From contig NZ_CP070352.1 in assembly GCF_016919405.1 (NCBI RefSeq), forward strand, positions 1,178,001-1,242,000: DNA of 64,000 bases. Reading direction: 5' to 3'. Position numbers and translations under genes: made by a program. This document shows, one piece after another, positions 32,488 through 41,912 of the stretch. This DNA comes from Ensifer sp. PDNC004. Lineage in GTDB: Bacteria > Pseudomonadota > Alphaproteobacteria > Rhizobiales > Rhizobiaceae. The first letter of the stretch is position 1. Every line of letters begins with the position of its first letter. Below the pieces are notes generated by a model that saw nothing but the letters and a program-made list of their open reading frames with translations, was not told the origin of the DNA and did no database searches.

Positions 32488-33210
32488 TCAGACCTCCGCT
32501 GCCGCACCTTCGTCTTTGGGTGCGGCATCGTCGGCATCCGTGGTCAGGCGCCCATCGATGAGCTGAAGGCGCCGGTCCATGCGCGCGGCCATGTCCAGGT
32601 CATGGGTGACCGCGACCACGGTCTTGCCCTCTTCGCGCACCAGCGTTTCCAGGATCCTGAAGACCTGCTCGGAGCTCTTGCTGTCGAGGCTGCCGGTCGG
32701 TTCGTCGGCGAGGATCAGCGGCGGATCGTTGGCGAGCGCACGGGCGACCGCGACGCGTTGGCGCTGGCCGCCCGAAAGCTGGTCGGGCCGCTTGTCCAGG
32801 TGATCGGCGAGCCCGAGCGCGGCAAGCAACTCGCCTGCCTTCTCACGCATCTCGCTCCGGCCAAGGCGACCGAGCTTGCGCATCGGGATCTCGACGTTCT
32901 CGCGGGCAGTAAATTCCGGCAACAGGAAGTGAAACTGGAAGACGAAGCCGATATTGGCGAGCCGCGTGGCGGCCCGTTCGTACTCGTCCATCTGCGCCGT
33001 ATCGCGACCGCGGATCGAGAGTGTGCCGCCCGTCGGCCGGTCGAGCAGGCCGAGCAGATAGAGAAGCGACGATTTGCCGGAACCGGAGGGGCCGGTGACG
33101 GCGACGAATTCCCGCTCGCCGATGCTCAAGGTGATGTCCTTCACCAGCGTGACCGGTACGGTCTCCCTCAGGATCCGCGTCAGATCCCTTGTTTCGATTA
33201 GCGTGCTCAT
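32488..33210 (-). CDS. ABC transporter ATP-binding protein (LolD/MacB type)
   Basis: A 240-residue ATPase with Walker A G-P-S-G-S-G-K-S-S near 39, signature L-S-G-G-Q-R-Q-R-V near 147, and Walker B with D-E-P-T-G-S-L-D-S-K, the form typical of the LolD/MacB/FtsE group. It overlaps the permease gene by four bases and is the last gene of an adaptor-permease-ATPase operon. The likely role is energising export of a lipid, peptide or drug across the inner membrane. Confidence 0.9.
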   Translation of the reverse strand: MSTLIETRDLTRILRETVPVTLVKDITLSIGEREFVAVTGPSGSGKSSLLYLLGLLDRPTGGTLSIRGRDTAQMDEYERAATRLANIGFVFQFHFLLPEFTARENVEIPMRKLGRLGRSEMREKAGELLAALGLADHLDKRPDQLSGGQRQRVAVARALANDPPLILADEPTGSLDSKSSEQVFRILETLVREEGKTVVAVTHDLDMAARMDRRLQLIDGRLTTDADDAAPKDEGAAAEV

Positions 33211-34448
33211 GTCGCGCCCCGGATGATGTCGACGGGATTGGCGCGGGCGGCGCGCCGGGCCGGCAGATAGCCGGCGACCGCTGCCGATCCAACTGCGAAG
33301 GTGGCGGCGATCAGATAGTGAAGCATGCTCCAGGCGATCGGCAGCCGGGTCATTTCCTGGCCAGTGGCCGCGAGTTCGAAACGGACGAGCGAGAGCGCGT
33401 AGATCATTGCGAAACCGAACGCCCAGCCGAGAAGCGTGCCGGCTGTAGCGATGGCCACGCCTTCCAGTACGAAGAGGATGCGCATGTCGGTCTCGGTGAA
33501 GCCGAGCGACTTCATGATGGCGATGTCGCGCGCCTTTTCGTGCGTGATCGTCGAGATGATGTTGAAGATGCCGAAGCCGGCGACCAGCATGATCGCGGCG
33601 ACCACCGTGTACATGATGACGTTGCGCACGACGAGCGCCTCGAGGATGGACTCGTTGGCTTCCTGCCAGGCGACCGCCTTGTAGCCGAGCTCCGCCTCGA
33701 TGCGCCGGGCGACGGCCGGGGCGGCGTTCGGATCGTCGAGCTTGATGTTGATCACGTTGATCGCGTTCGGCCGGGCCGAGAGGATCTGCGCGTTTTTCTG
33801 CAGCACATAGGCCTCGCCCTCGTCGCGGGCGGTCGTGCCGGTGTGGAAGAGACCGACGATCTTGAAGCGGCGGCTGAGCCCTTCCGAAGAGACGGCGGTG
33901 ATCGTGTCGCCGAGCTTGGCGCCGAGCCGGGCGGCCATGGTATCGCCGATCACCACATTGTTGCCGCCCGCGGCAAGGGCTGCGAAGCTGCCCGCCTTGA
34001 AATCGCCGATGATCGGCGAGACCCGCGGCTCCGCCTGCGGATCGATGCCGATGACGGCAGCGCCCACCTCCTGGCCGGAATAGCGAAGCACGCCCTGCGT
34101 CTTGAGGGTGGCGGCAAAGCGGCCGGGAACCCAGCCGTCGAGCCAGGATAGGGCTGCCGTCGGGTTGATGATGCCGCGGCGGTCGTCGCGTGGTCTCAAG
34201 CCGGAAATGGCGGCGGCATCGAAAAGGTCTTCTGCCGGCTGGCGGCGTGCCGTGCGCTGCTCATCGGTCACCTGCACATGCGGCATGGTGTCGACGAGTT
34301 GGCGGACGAAATCGTCTTGGCCGCCTTGCATCAACGCTGCCATGGCAATGGAGAAGCCGACACCGACCGCCACACCCATCATCGCAACGATCGTCTGCCG
34401 GCCCCGGCCGGATATGTGCGTCAGTGCGATGTCGAGGATGAGGCGCAT
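33207..34448 (-). CDS. ABC transporter permease (MacB/FtsX family)
   Basis: A 413-residue permease with one N-terminal membrane segment (about 18-40), a large periplasmic MacB_PCD domain (about 45-270) and three C-terminal segments in the FtsX domain. That domain contains the conserved I-M-K-S-L-G-F-T-E-T-D near 305 and P-A-R-R-A-A-R-A-N-P-V-D-I-I-R near 395-409. It begins seven bases after the adaptor stop. The substrate is unknown. Confidence 0.88.
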   Translation of the reverse strand: MRLILDIALTHISGRGRQTIVAMMGVAVGVGFSIAMAALMQGGQDDFVRQLVDTMPHVQVTDEQRTARRQPAEDLFDAAAISGLRPRDDRRGIINPTAALSWLDGWVPGRFAATLKTQGVLRYSGQEVGAAVIGIDPQAEPRVSPIIGDFKAGSFAALAAGGNNVVIGDTMAARLGAKLGDTITAVSSEGLSRRFKIVGLFHTGTTARDEGEAYVLQKNAQILSARPNAINVINIKLDDPNAAPAVARRIEAELGYKAVAWQEANESILEALVVRNVIMYTVVAAIMLVAGFGIFNIISTITHEKARDIAIMKSLGFTETDMRILFVLEGVAIATAGTLLGWAFGFAMIYALSLVRFELAATGQEMTRLPIAWSMLHYLIAATFAVGSAAVAGYLPARRAARANPVDIIRGAT

Positions 34449-34455
34449 GGCGGGC

Positions 34456-35466
34456 TCATTTCTCTGGGGCAGGGGTGGCCTTCACCCGCGTGCCGTCGGC
34501 AAGGCCGGTCGGGAAGGGCGAGACGACGCGCACGTCGTCTTTGAGGCCAGAGAGGATCTCGACGCCGTCGGCGCCGCGGATGCCTGTTTTCAGCTCGCGG
34601 ATCCGGGCGCGATTGCCGTCGATCACGGCGGCCTTCGTTCCCTCCAGCGCCACGGTCGGGATGATCAAGGCGCCCTTTGCGACCCGCACGATGATGTTGA
34701 CGTCGGTCGACATGCCGATCCGAAGCGGCGTGTCGTCGGGCAGTCGAAAGCGCACGCGATAGGTCTTCGTTACCGGATCACCCTTGGGCGTGATGCTGTC
34801 GACCGTCGCTTCCAGCTTTCGATCGGGGAAGGCGTCCGATCGGAGCAGCGCCTCCTGGCCGACTTCGACGCGTGGGATATCCTCTTCGTTGACGTCGGCG
34901 GTCACGATCAGCGGTTTCGGCTCCCCGACCCAGAAGAGTACCGTGCCGAGGTCCGCAACCTCGCCGATCTCGCCGTCCTGCCTGAGCACCTGTCCGGCGC
35001 TCGGTGCGCGCAGCACATAGGTCGCGAGCCGCGCCTGGTGGCCGGCAACGAGTGCTTCGAGCTGGCCGAGTTCGCTGCGCGCCCGGTCGACCTCCTGTTC
35101 GCTGATCGTGCTGCGCTCGGCAAGTGCCAGCTTGCGGCGATATTCCTCCTGCGCCAGTGTCAGCCGCGCCTGCAGTTCGCCGAGCGCCGCTCGCGCCTCG
35201 GTGTCGTCGAGACGGGCGAGCACGTCGCCCTTGGCGACGCGCTGCCCTTCGCAATTGCACTGCTCGACGATGCGCTCGGCGACTGTCGGCGTGACTTTTG
35301 CCCAGGTGCGCGGCTCCACCACGCCATCGGCATAGATGATCTCCGCCGCATCGCCGCGTTTCGGCGAAATGACGGAGACGGGAACCGGGCGAAGAAAATA
35401 CCAGGCCCCCGCCGCACCGACGGCAACGACAACGGCCGCTCCGATTGCATAACGAGTGAGCCGCAC
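34456..35466 (-). CDS. Periplasmic adaptor (HlyD/MacA-type) of the MacB-like exporter
   Basis: A 336-residue adaptor with an N-terminal membrane anchor (about 6-25), a lipoyl/barrel-sandwich domain, a coiled-coil hairpin (A-R-A-A-L-G-E-L-Q-A-R-L-T-L-A-Q-E-E-Y) and beta-barrel domains. It has C-N-C-E-G-Q-R-V near 70, an unusual Cys pair in the lipoyl domain. It is the first gene of the exporter operon and divergent from a TetR gene with a palindromic site between. Confidence 0.87.
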   Translation of the reverse strand: MRLTRYAIGAAVVVAVGAAGAWYFLRPVPVSVISPKRGDAAEIIYADGVVEPRTWAKVTPTVAERIVEQCNCEGQRVAKGDVLARLDDTEARAALGELQARLTLAQEEYRRKLALAERSTISEQEVDRARSELGQLEALVAGHQARLATYVLRAPSAGQVLRQDGEIGEVADLGTVLFWVGEPKPLIVTADVNEEDIPRVEVGQEALLRSDAFPDRKLEATVDSITPKGDPVTKTYRVRFRLPDDTPLRIGMSTDVNIIVRVAKGALIIPTVALEGTKAAVIDGNRARIRELKTGIRGADGVEILSGLKDDVRVVSPFPTGLADGTRVKATPAPEK

Positions 35467-35508
35467 GAGACGCTCCTTGAACGCTTCCTATCCGTTCAGT
35501 ATAAATAG

Positions 35509-35521
35509 ACCGACGGTCGGT
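35509..35521. promoter_or_regulatory. Perfect palindrome, candidate TetR operator for the exporter
   Basis: ACCGAC-G-GTCGGT is a perfect 6+1+6 dyad 42 bases before the adaptor start and about 90 before the TetR start, next to TATAAAT. It is the natural candidate site for the divergent TetR protein at 35611. Confidence 0.65.
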
Positions 35522-35610
35522 TTGTTTCAAGGCCATCGACTCCCTCGACCTTCGGCAGCATCGTGGACCGCGCCGCAAACCCGTGCTAAGCCGCCCTTCT
35601 GGGAGCGCTC

Positions 35611-36297
35611 ATGGTCAGAACGAAGAAATCGCCGGAAGTCCGATCGAACGAGTTGATCGATTGCGCCGAGCGTTTGTTCTTCCTGCACGGCTACGAGAAC
35701 ACGACGGTCAACGACGTCATCCGTGAAGCCAATGTCTCCAAGGGCGCCTTTTACCACTATTTCGTCTCGAAGGAGGCGCTGCTGGAGGCGGTCGCGACCC
35801 GCCTGGCTGCGCGGAACCTGAAGGAATTGCAGCCGCTTTTCGAGGATCCGTCGCTCGACGCGGTCGGACAGCTGAACGCGCTTTTCGCCGGCTCGCGGCG
35901 GCTGAAGCTCGACATGGCGCCGCAGCTGAAGAACAGCTTCAATGCCCTCTTCAAGCCCGAAAACGTCGCGCTTTACCACCGTATCGACGAGGCGCTGATG
36001 ACCGTCAGCCTGCCGCTGGTCGCCGAGATGCTGCGGCGTGGGCATGCGGACGGAACGCTCGATGCACCCGATCCGGAAGCGTCCGCCCTGATGCTGCTCC
36101 AACTGCGGCTGAGCGTCGCCAAGGTGATGCACAAGGCTTTGCAGCGGCAGGAGGCCGGCGACCTCGACGGCGCGGCTGCGATGCTCGACGGCTGGATGCG
36201 AACCTACGGCACCGCCATCGAACGCTTTCTGAAGCTTCCGGATGGAACGATCGAAGTGACCGAACCGGGTTTCTCCCGCGCTTTCCTCGAGGCATAG
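35611..36297 (+). CDS. TetR-family regulator of the MacB-like exporter
   Basis: A 228-residue regulator with HTH at about 10-56 (E-L-I-D-C-A-E-R-L-F, T-V-N-D-V-I-R-E-A-N-V-S-K-G-A-F-Y-H-Y-F). The C-terminal domain is long and helical. It is divergent from the exporter operon, the usual arrangement for an efflux repressor whose ligand is a transported compound. Confidence 0.88.
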   Translation: MVRTKKSPEVRSNELIDCAERLFFLHGYENTTVNDVIREANVSKGAFYHYFVSKEALLEAVATRLAARNLKELQPLFEDPSLDAVGQLNALFAGSRRLKLDMAPQLKNSFNALFKPENVALYHRIDEALMTVSLPLVAEMLRRGHADGTLDAPDPEASALMLLQLRLSVAKVMHKALQRQEAGDLDGAAAMLDGWMRTYGTAIERFLKLPDGTIEVTEPGFSRAFLEA

Positions 36298-36330
36298 CCG
36301 ACGGGTCGGTAGCCGGCTCGCGCGTCATTG

Positions 36331-36347
36331 CCTGCCGCGGCGGCAGG
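36331..36347. terminator. Hairpin between convergent tetR and PBP genes
   Basis: Stem CCTGCCG/CGGCAGG with a three-base loop lies 33 bases past the tetR stop and 3 bases before the PBP stop codon on the other strand. No T-run is seen. Confidence 0.4.
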
Positions 36348-36349
36348 GA

Positions 36350-38086
36350 TCAAAGCGCTCCGTCGACCGCGCCGCTGCTGCGCTCGCCGGTGCTCGTCGG
36401 CGACGGAAAAAGCTGCGAGCCGAAGGCGCCCTGGCTGCTGATCTCGGGGAAGCTGACATCGGCGATTCTGAAATCGGGCATCAGGGCGAGCATCGGCAAG
36501 ATTCGTTCGAACACCGCGCCGCCCAGTGGTGCTGCGTTCCAGCCGGAGGTGCGGAAGCCGTAGGTCTCTTTCAGACCCTTGGGCTCGTCGAGCAAGGTGA
36601 GAAGCAGGTAGCGCGGGTTGTCGACGGGAACGACGCCCATGAAGGAGGTGATGTTCAATTCCTTCGAGTAGCGCCCGCCAACCACCTTTTCCGCCGTGCC
36701 GGTTTTGCCGCCGATGAAGTAGCCTTTGACCTCCGCCTTCTTGGCCGAGCCGGTCTTGGCGTTGAGCCGTAGCAGATAGCGCAGCGCCTCGCCGGTCTCC
36801 GGCTTGATCAGATCGCGCGCGATGATGCGCTCGTCGAGAGCCGCGCCCTTGATCAGCGTCGGCCTTATGAGAAGCCCGCCGTTGACCAGCGCCGCGACCG
36901 CGATGCTCGCCTGCAGCGGCGTCACGGCGATGCCGTGACCGTAGGACGCGGTGGCCGTGTCGATCTCGCCCCAGCGCCGGGGCAATTGCGGATGGGCGCT
37001 TTCCGGCAGTTCCGTCGTCAGCCGCGACATCTGCCCGAAGCGCGTCAGGAACGCCCGCAGGTTCTCCGGGCCGACCGCGATCGCCATCTTCGCCATAGAG
37101 ATGTTCGAGGAATAGATGAAGGCTTCCGGCACCGTCAGCGGTCGATGCTGGCCGCGGTAGTCGTTGATGCGGAAGCGGCCGAAGGCAAGCGGCTTGCTGG
37201 CGTCGATGACGGAGCGGAGCGTGAACTGGCCGGAATCGAGCGCCATGGCCGTCGTCAGTGCCTTGAAGGTCGAGCCCATTTCGAAGGTGGCGGCGGCGAT
37301 GCGGTTGATGCGGTCGGGCTTCAGCGCATCGACAGGCAGGTTCGGGTCGAAATCCGGGTAGGAAACGAGCGCCAGGATCTCGCCATTGGTGACGTCGAGC
37401 ACCAGGCCGGCGCCGGCCTTGGCGCTGAACTTGGCGATCGCCTTGCGCAGTTCGACCTCGAGCGCGTGCTGGATGCGGATATCGAGCGTCGTGCTGACCG
37501 GCTCAAGATTGCGATGGGAGAGATCCATGCCGCTTTGGCGCAGCACATCCAGCCCCTGGCCCTCGATCCAGCGCTCGATCCCGGCGATGCCGATATTGTC
37601 GATATCGACCGTGCCGAGCACATGGGCGGCGAGCGTGCCGTTGGGATAGAAGCGCTGCTTCTCGCGTTGGAAACCGATCGCCGGGAGGCCGGCGTTCCAG
37701 ACGGCCTGCTCTTCGGCGGGCGTGACCTGGCGCTTGATCCAGGCAAAGGCCGCACCGCTCTTCAGGCGTCGATAGAGGTCGCGCCCGTCGAGATCAGGAA
37801 AGATCTCGGTCAGCTTCTCGACCGCCTCGTCGACATCGACGATCAGCCGAGGCTCGGCGTAGAGCCCGGAACTCGGCACGTCGATCGCCAGCAGATTACC
37901 GTTGCGGTCAAGGATCGAGGGGCGGCCGAGCGATGGCGGTGGCGGTATGTAGCCGGTGCGCTCGTAGTCGGCGACACCCAGCTGGACAAGCCGCGCGAGC
38001 ATGAGGCCGAAGACGAGCGCGAAGGCACCGATGACAAGGAGAAGGCGGCCGCGGGGATCCGGCCGGGGCTGAACCTTGCGTGCCAT
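36350..38086 (-). CDS. FtsI/PBP2-type peptidoglycan D,D-transpeptidase
   Basis: A 578-residue class B penicillin-binding protein: one N-terminal membrane segment (about 15-38), a dimerisation domain, then a transpeptidase domain with S-T-F-K (nucleophile Ser), S-S-N and K-T-G-T-A. It cross-links septal or lateral peptidoglycan in the periplasm. It is encoded directly behind a class A PBP and outside any division-wall (dcw) genes, so it is probably an accessory FtsI paralogue. The ATG at 38086 starts one base after the upstream stop codon; the in-frame 38149 start would overlap that gene. Confidence 0.88.
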   Translation of the reverse strand: MARKVQPRPDPRGRLLLVIGAFALVFGLMLARLVQLGVADYERTGYIPPPPSLGRPSILDRNGNLLAIDVPSSGLYAEPRLIVDVDEAVEKLTEIFPDLDGRDLYRRLKSGAAFAWIKRQVTPAEEQAVWNAGLPAIGFQREKQRFYPNGTLAAHVLGTVDIDNIGIAGIERWIEGQGLDVLRQSGMDLSHRNLEPVSTTLDIRIQHALEVELRKAIAKFSAKAGAGLVLDVTNGEILALVSYPDFDPNLPVDALKPDRINRIAAATFEMGSTFKALTTAMALDSGQFTLRSVIDASKPLAFGRFRINDYRGQHRPLTVPEAFIYSSNISMAKMAIAVGPENLRAFLTRFGQMSRLTTELPESAHPQLPRRWGEIDTATASYGHGIAVTPLQASIAVAALVNGGLLIRPTLIKGAALDERIIARDLIKPETGEALRYLLRLNAKTGSAKKAEVKGYFIGGKTGTAEKVVGGRYSKELNITSFMGVVPVDNPRYLLLTLLDEPKGLKETYGFRTSGWNAAPLGGAVFERILPMLALMPDFRIADVSFPEISSQGAFGSQLFPSPTSTGERSSGAVDGAL

Positions 38087-38087
38087 C

Positions 38088-40541
38088 TCAATAAAGCCCG
38101 CTGCTGTTGGTGAGAAGTTTTTCGCGCTGTTCGGGCGTAAGGTCCGCATCGACGGTTGCCGATGTGCTCGCCGTTTCGAAGCCGTCGATGACCGGGCAGC
38201 CGCCGGCGCAGGGCGTGGTCCCCGGCTTGAAGGATTCGGGAATGGCGCCCGGCGTGCCCGCCGGCACCGGCTGGCCGCTCTTCCGGTCGATCGCCTCGAC
38301 CGTCATGCCGGTTGGCGCGTGGAAATCGGCCGCCGGCCTCCCAGCAAGGGCCACCTTCATGAAGTCGATGAAGATGGGTGCGGCAAGGCCGCCGCCGGTT
38401 TCGCCATAGCCCATCGGCTTCGGCGTGTCGTAGCCGAGGAAGACACCCGTGACGACATTAGGCGTGTAGCCGACGAACCAGACGTCCTTCTCGTCATTGG
38501 TGGTGCCGGTCTTGCCGGCGATCGGGACGCCGAGCGCGCCGACGTTTCGGGCGGTGCCGCGCTCGACAACGCCGCGCAGCATCGAGGTCACCTGATAGGC
38601 GGTCATCGGATCGAGTACGTAGTCGCGGTCGTCCACGGGCGCGGGCTCTTGTTGGCCGGTCCAGTCGGAGGCGGTGCAATCGTCGCATTTGCGCTGGTCG
38701 TGGCGAAAGATCGTGCGGCCGTATCGATCTTGGACGCGATCGACCATCGACGGCGTGACGGCCTTGCCGCCATTGGCGATGACGGCATAGGCCGAGACCA
38801 GCCTGAGCAGCGTCGTCTCGCCGGCGCCGAGCGACATCGGCAGGTAAGGCTTCAGCTCGTCATAGATGCCGAAGCGCTTGCCATAGTCGGCGACCAGATC
38901 CATGCCGAGATGGCGGGCAAGGCGCACGGTCATCAGGTTGCGGCTGTTTTCGAGCCCGACGCGTAGCGTCGATGGCCCGCTGAAGCGCCCGTCGTAGTTC
39001 TTCGGCTTCCACATCCGCCCGGCGCCATCGGCAAGGGCGATCGGCGCATCCATCACCAGCGTCGTCGGCGCATAGCCGTTGTCGAGGGCGGCGGCATAGA
39101 CGAAGGGCTTGAACGACGAGCCCGGCTGGCGATAGGCCTGGGTTGCGCGGTTGAACTCTGACTGGGCATAGGAAAAACCACCGGCAACTGCCAGCACCCG
39201 GCCGGTGTTCGGGTCCATCGAGACGAGCGCGCCTTGCACGAGCGGCGGCTGCCGAAGCGCATAGCCGTCGCCCACCTTTTCCACATAGACGACGTCGCCG
39301 GGCGCAAGGACCCCGTCCGGTCCTGCGGCGCAGCCCCGCTTCGCCTTGGCCGAGCGGCAGGCCCAGGCCATGCCGGGCCGGTCAAGGCGGATCGTCTCGT
39401 CGCTGCCAAGTGCCCCACTTCGTACCGCAGCCGGAGGTCTTAGCCCGATCTCTGCTCCATCCCTGTCGGTCGCGAGCACCACGCCGAGCCGCCATTCCGG
39501 CACGTCGGCAAGCGGCTGCAGCTTGGCGAGTGCCGGTGCCCAGTTTCCGGTCGAGGGCAGCCGGGTGACGGGGCCGCGGTAACCCTTCGCCTGGTCATAG
39601 GCGACGAGGCCCTTGCGCAGTGCCGCCATGGCAGCCGCCTGCAATCGCGGATCGAGTGTCGTTCGTACCGAGAACCCGGCCGTATAAAGGGCGGCCTCGC
39701 CATACCGGGCGTTGAGTTGGCGGCGGACGTCCTCCGTGAAATAGTCGGAACTCGCGACCGCGGGCGATTGCTGGCGTTGCCTGACGCCGAGCGGGGTGGC
39801 GGAGGCCTTGGCGGCGGCAGCAGCGTCGATGACGCCGTTCTGCCGCATCTGGTCGATCACCCAGTTGCGGCGGCCGGTGGCCCGTTCCGCCTGGCGGTCC
39901 GGGTCGTAATTGTTGGGCGCCTTCGGCAGGGCTGCGAGGAAGGCGGCCTCCGCGACCGAGAGTTCGCTGACCGGCTTGTCGAAATAGGTGAGTGCTGCCT
40001 GCGCCACGCCATAGGCACCGCGCCCGAGATAGATGTCGTTGAGATAGAGTTCGAGGATGCGGTCCTTGGAATAGGTCTGGTCGATCCGCAGCGAAAGGAT
40101 CGCCTCACGCAGCTTGCGCTCCACCGTCCGGTCCGACGTCAGCAGGAAATTCTTGGCGATCTGCTGCGTGATCGTCGAGCCGCCGATCATGCGCCGACCG
40201 GAGCCGTAGTTGGCGAGATTGGCGAGCAGCGCCGTGCCGATGCTCGCAATGTCGATGCCGGGATGTGTGTAGAAGTTCTTGTCCTCGGCGGAGAGGAATG
40301 CCTGGCGTACACGGGCGGGGATGGTGGCGATGGGCAGGAACAGCCGGCGCTCCCGCGCGAGTTCGGCGACCATCGTGCCGTCGGCGGCATAGAGGCGGCT
40401 GGTCACCGCCGGCTCCCAGTTGGCGAGCGTGCGGTGATCGGGCAGGTGCCGCGTCAGGGCTGCGACGAGCGCGGCGGAGGCGAGCGCGACGACGACAGTA
40501 AGGTTGAGGCATATGCCGAGCAGATTTGCGACGAACTTCAT
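38088..40541 (-). CDS. Class A penicillin-binding protein (PBP1A-like glycosyltransferase/transpeptidase)
   Basis: An 817-residue bifunctional wall enzyme. After one membrane segment (about 5-28) the GT51 domain has E-D-K-N-F-Y-T-H-P-G, G-G-S-T-I-T-Q-Q-I-A-K-N and R-K-x2-E-A-I. The transpeptidase domain has S-S-F-K, S-R-N and K-T-G-T-T. It polymerises and cross-links peptidoglycan. The ATG at 40541 matches the cytoplasmic start; an in-frame start at 40613 adds a Cys/Arg-rich stretch unlikely to be coding. Divergent from the AmpR-like gene, which is unusual. Confidence 0.9.
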   Translation of the reverse strand: MKFVANLLGICLNLTVVVALASAALVAALTRHLPDHRTLANWEPAVTSRLYAADGTMVAELARERRLFLPIATIPARVRQAFLSAEDKNFYTHPGIDIASIGTALLANLANYGSGRRMIGGSTITQQIAKNFLLTSDRTVERKLREAILSLRIDQTYSKDRILELYLNDIYLGRGAYGVAQAALTYFDKPVSELSVAEAAFLAALPKAPNNYDPDRQAERATGRRNWVIDQMRQNGVIDAAAAAKASATPLGVRQRQQSPAVASSDYFTEDVRRQLNARYGEAALYTAGFSVRTTLDPRLQAAAMAALRKGLVAYDQAKGYRGPVTRLPSTGNWAPALAKLQPLADVPEWRLGVVLATDRDGAEIGLRPPAAVRSGALGSDETIRLDRPGMAWACRSAKAKRGCAAGPDGVLAPGDVVYVEKVGDGYALRQPPLVQGALVSMDPNTGRVLAVAGGFSYAQSEFNRATQAYRQPGSSFKPFVYAAALDNGYAPTTLVMDAPIALADGAGRMWKPKNYDGRFSGPSTLRVGLENSRNLMTVRLARHLGMDLVADYGKRFGIYDELKPYLPMSLGAGETTLLRLVSAYAVIANGGKAVTPSMVDRVQDRYGRTIFRHDQRKCDDCTASDWTGQQEPAPVDDRDYVLDPMTAYQVTSMLRGVVERGTARNVGALGVPIAGKTGTTNDEKDVWFVGYTPNVVTGVFLGYDTPKPMGYGETGGGLAAPIFIDFMKVALAGRPAADFHAPTGMTVEAIDRKSGQPVPAGTPGAIPESFKPGTTPCAGGCPVIDGFETASTSATVDADLTPEQREKLLTNSSGLY

Positions 40542-40863
40542 AATGGGCAGAGCGGACCTTAAAGGCGGCAGGCAGCATCGACGGCACGGGTGTTCGTGCG
40601 GCGGGCGGCGCATGCGGAGCGGAGTGGTGAGGTACGCCTACGTCCGCGGACGTGGGCTCGGCGACGGTGCCTGCGGCCGCTAGGGCCAGATGAAACGGCG
40701 CATGGATCGGGTCTCCGAAAGCGGTGCGATTGACCGCGCCTTTCCTGAGTTGGCGGCTGCCGGACAACGGCACGCACCGCCGATAAAGTTCACCGTAAAG
40801 GGATTGTGCTTGCGCAACAAACCACGTTTATTTGCAAGACCCATTAGGTGAGTTAGGGCATTC
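40542..40863. promoter_or_regulatory. Divergent promoter region between PBP1A-like and AmpR-like genes
   Basis: About 322 non-coding bases. A TTGCGCAA palindrome at 40810-40817 lies within a longer T-T-G-T...A-C-A-A stretch of the T-N11-A LysR type, about 50 bases before ampR. No ampC or other gene fits here. It is a candidate AmpR-binding region controlling the PBP pair. Confidence 0.5.
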
Positions 40864-41781
40864 ATGGTCAGGCCATATCTTCCGCTCAATGCGCTGCGCG
40901 CTTTCGAAGCCTCGGCGCGGCATCTGAGCTTTACCCGCGCGGCGATCGAGCTCTGCGTTACGCAAGCCGCGGTCAGCCATCAGGTCAAGCTTCTCGAAAG
41001 CCGCCTGAACGTGACCCTGTTCAAGCGGCTGCCGCGCGGATTGATGATCACGGCCGAGGGCGAGGCGCTGCTGCCGGTCCTGCGCGATAGCTTCGACCGG
41101 ATGGCGGACATGCTCGACCGCTTCGAGGCGGGGCATATCCGCGAAGTGCTGATGATCGGCGCCGTCGGTACGTTTGCGGTCGGCTGGCTGCTGCCGCGGC
41201 TCGCCGACTTCCAGGCGAAGTATCCCTTTGTCGACGTTCGTCTTTCCACCAACAACAACCGTGTCGACATGGCCGCCGAGGGCCTCGATTTCGCCATCCG
41301 CTTCGGCGGCGGCTCCTGGCACAATATCGAGGCGACGCGGCTCTTCGAGGCACCTTTGTCCGTGCTTTGCATCCCCGAGATCGCCGAGCGGCTGACGACG
41401 CCGGCCGATCTGCTCGACGAGACGCTGCTTCGGTCCTACCGAGCCGACGAGTGGGTGACCTGGTTCGATGCAGCCGGCATCGCCTATCCGGCGCCGCTGC
41501 TCAAGGGCATCGTTTTCGATAGCTCGCTGGCGATGATGGAGGCCGCCGCCCAGGGGATCGGCGTGGCACTGGCGCCGCCGCTGATGTTCTCGCGGCTGCT
41601 GTCGAACGGCACGATGCGCCAGCCCTTCGACGTTCATACCTCGATGGGAAGCTACTGGCTGACGCGGCTGAAATCGCGCCCCGTCACGCCGGCGATGACC
41701 GCCTTCCACGATTGGCTCGCCGCGGCCGCCGAGCAGGAGGCGGCGACCTTGCCGGCCACGCCGGACGTTATCGCAGGCTGA
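40864..41781 (+). CDS. ampR: AmpR-like LysR-family regulator
   Basis: A 305-residue LysR regulator. Its N-terminus (L-P-L-N-A-L-R-A-F-E-A-S-A-R-H-L-S-F-T-R-A-A-I-E-L) and its effector domain (I-G-A-V-G-T-F-A-V-G, N-N-R-V-D-M-A-A-E-G-L-D, L-L-R-S-Y-R-x-D-E-W, F-D-S-S, G-S-Y-W-L-T-R-L) match AmpR closely along the whole length. AmpR senses cell-wall muropeptides and normally controls a divergent ampC beta-lactamase. Here the divergent neighbour is a PBP1A-like gene. GcvA-type regulators are the nearest alternative. Confidence 0.85.
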   Translation: MVRPYLPLNALRAFEASARHLSFTRAAIELCVTQAAVSHQVKLLESRLNVTLFKRLPRGLMITAEGEALLPVLRDSFDRMADMLDRFEAGHIREVLMIGAVGTFAVGWLLPRLADFQAKYPFVDVRLSTNNNRVDMAAEGLDFAIRFGGGSWHNIEATRLFEAPLSVLCIPEIAERLTTPADLLDETLLRSYRADEWVTWFDAAGIAYPAPLLKGIVFDSSLAMMEAAAQGIGVALAPPLMFSRLLSNGTMRQPFDVHTSMGSYWLTRLKSRPVTPAMTAFHDWLAAAAEQEAATLPATPDVIAG

Positions 41782-41846
41782 TCCTCCGCCACAGGGCCGT
41801 GGCGCCGCAAGGTGTGCCACCCATGCGCTGCGCGGAGCTGCGTCTT

Positions 41847-41872
41847 GTAGGCTTAATAATTCTAATGCCTAC
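41847..41872. terminator. Hairpin between convergent ampR and spoVR
   Basis: Stem GTAGGC/GCCTAC with an inner TTA/TAA pairing and AT-rich loop lies in the only AT-rich part of the 131-base gap between two convergent genes. Confidence 0.45.
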
Positions 41873-41912
41873 CACCAATTCTACTGATGGTCACGACGCG
41901 CGGCTTTTCCGC

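Noticed and set aside
32488..35466. Type I secretion system for the adjacent RTX protein
   Set aside because: The ATPase and permease are separate LolD/MacB-type proteins, the operon is on the opposite strand with its own TetR, and there is no HlyB-like fusion.
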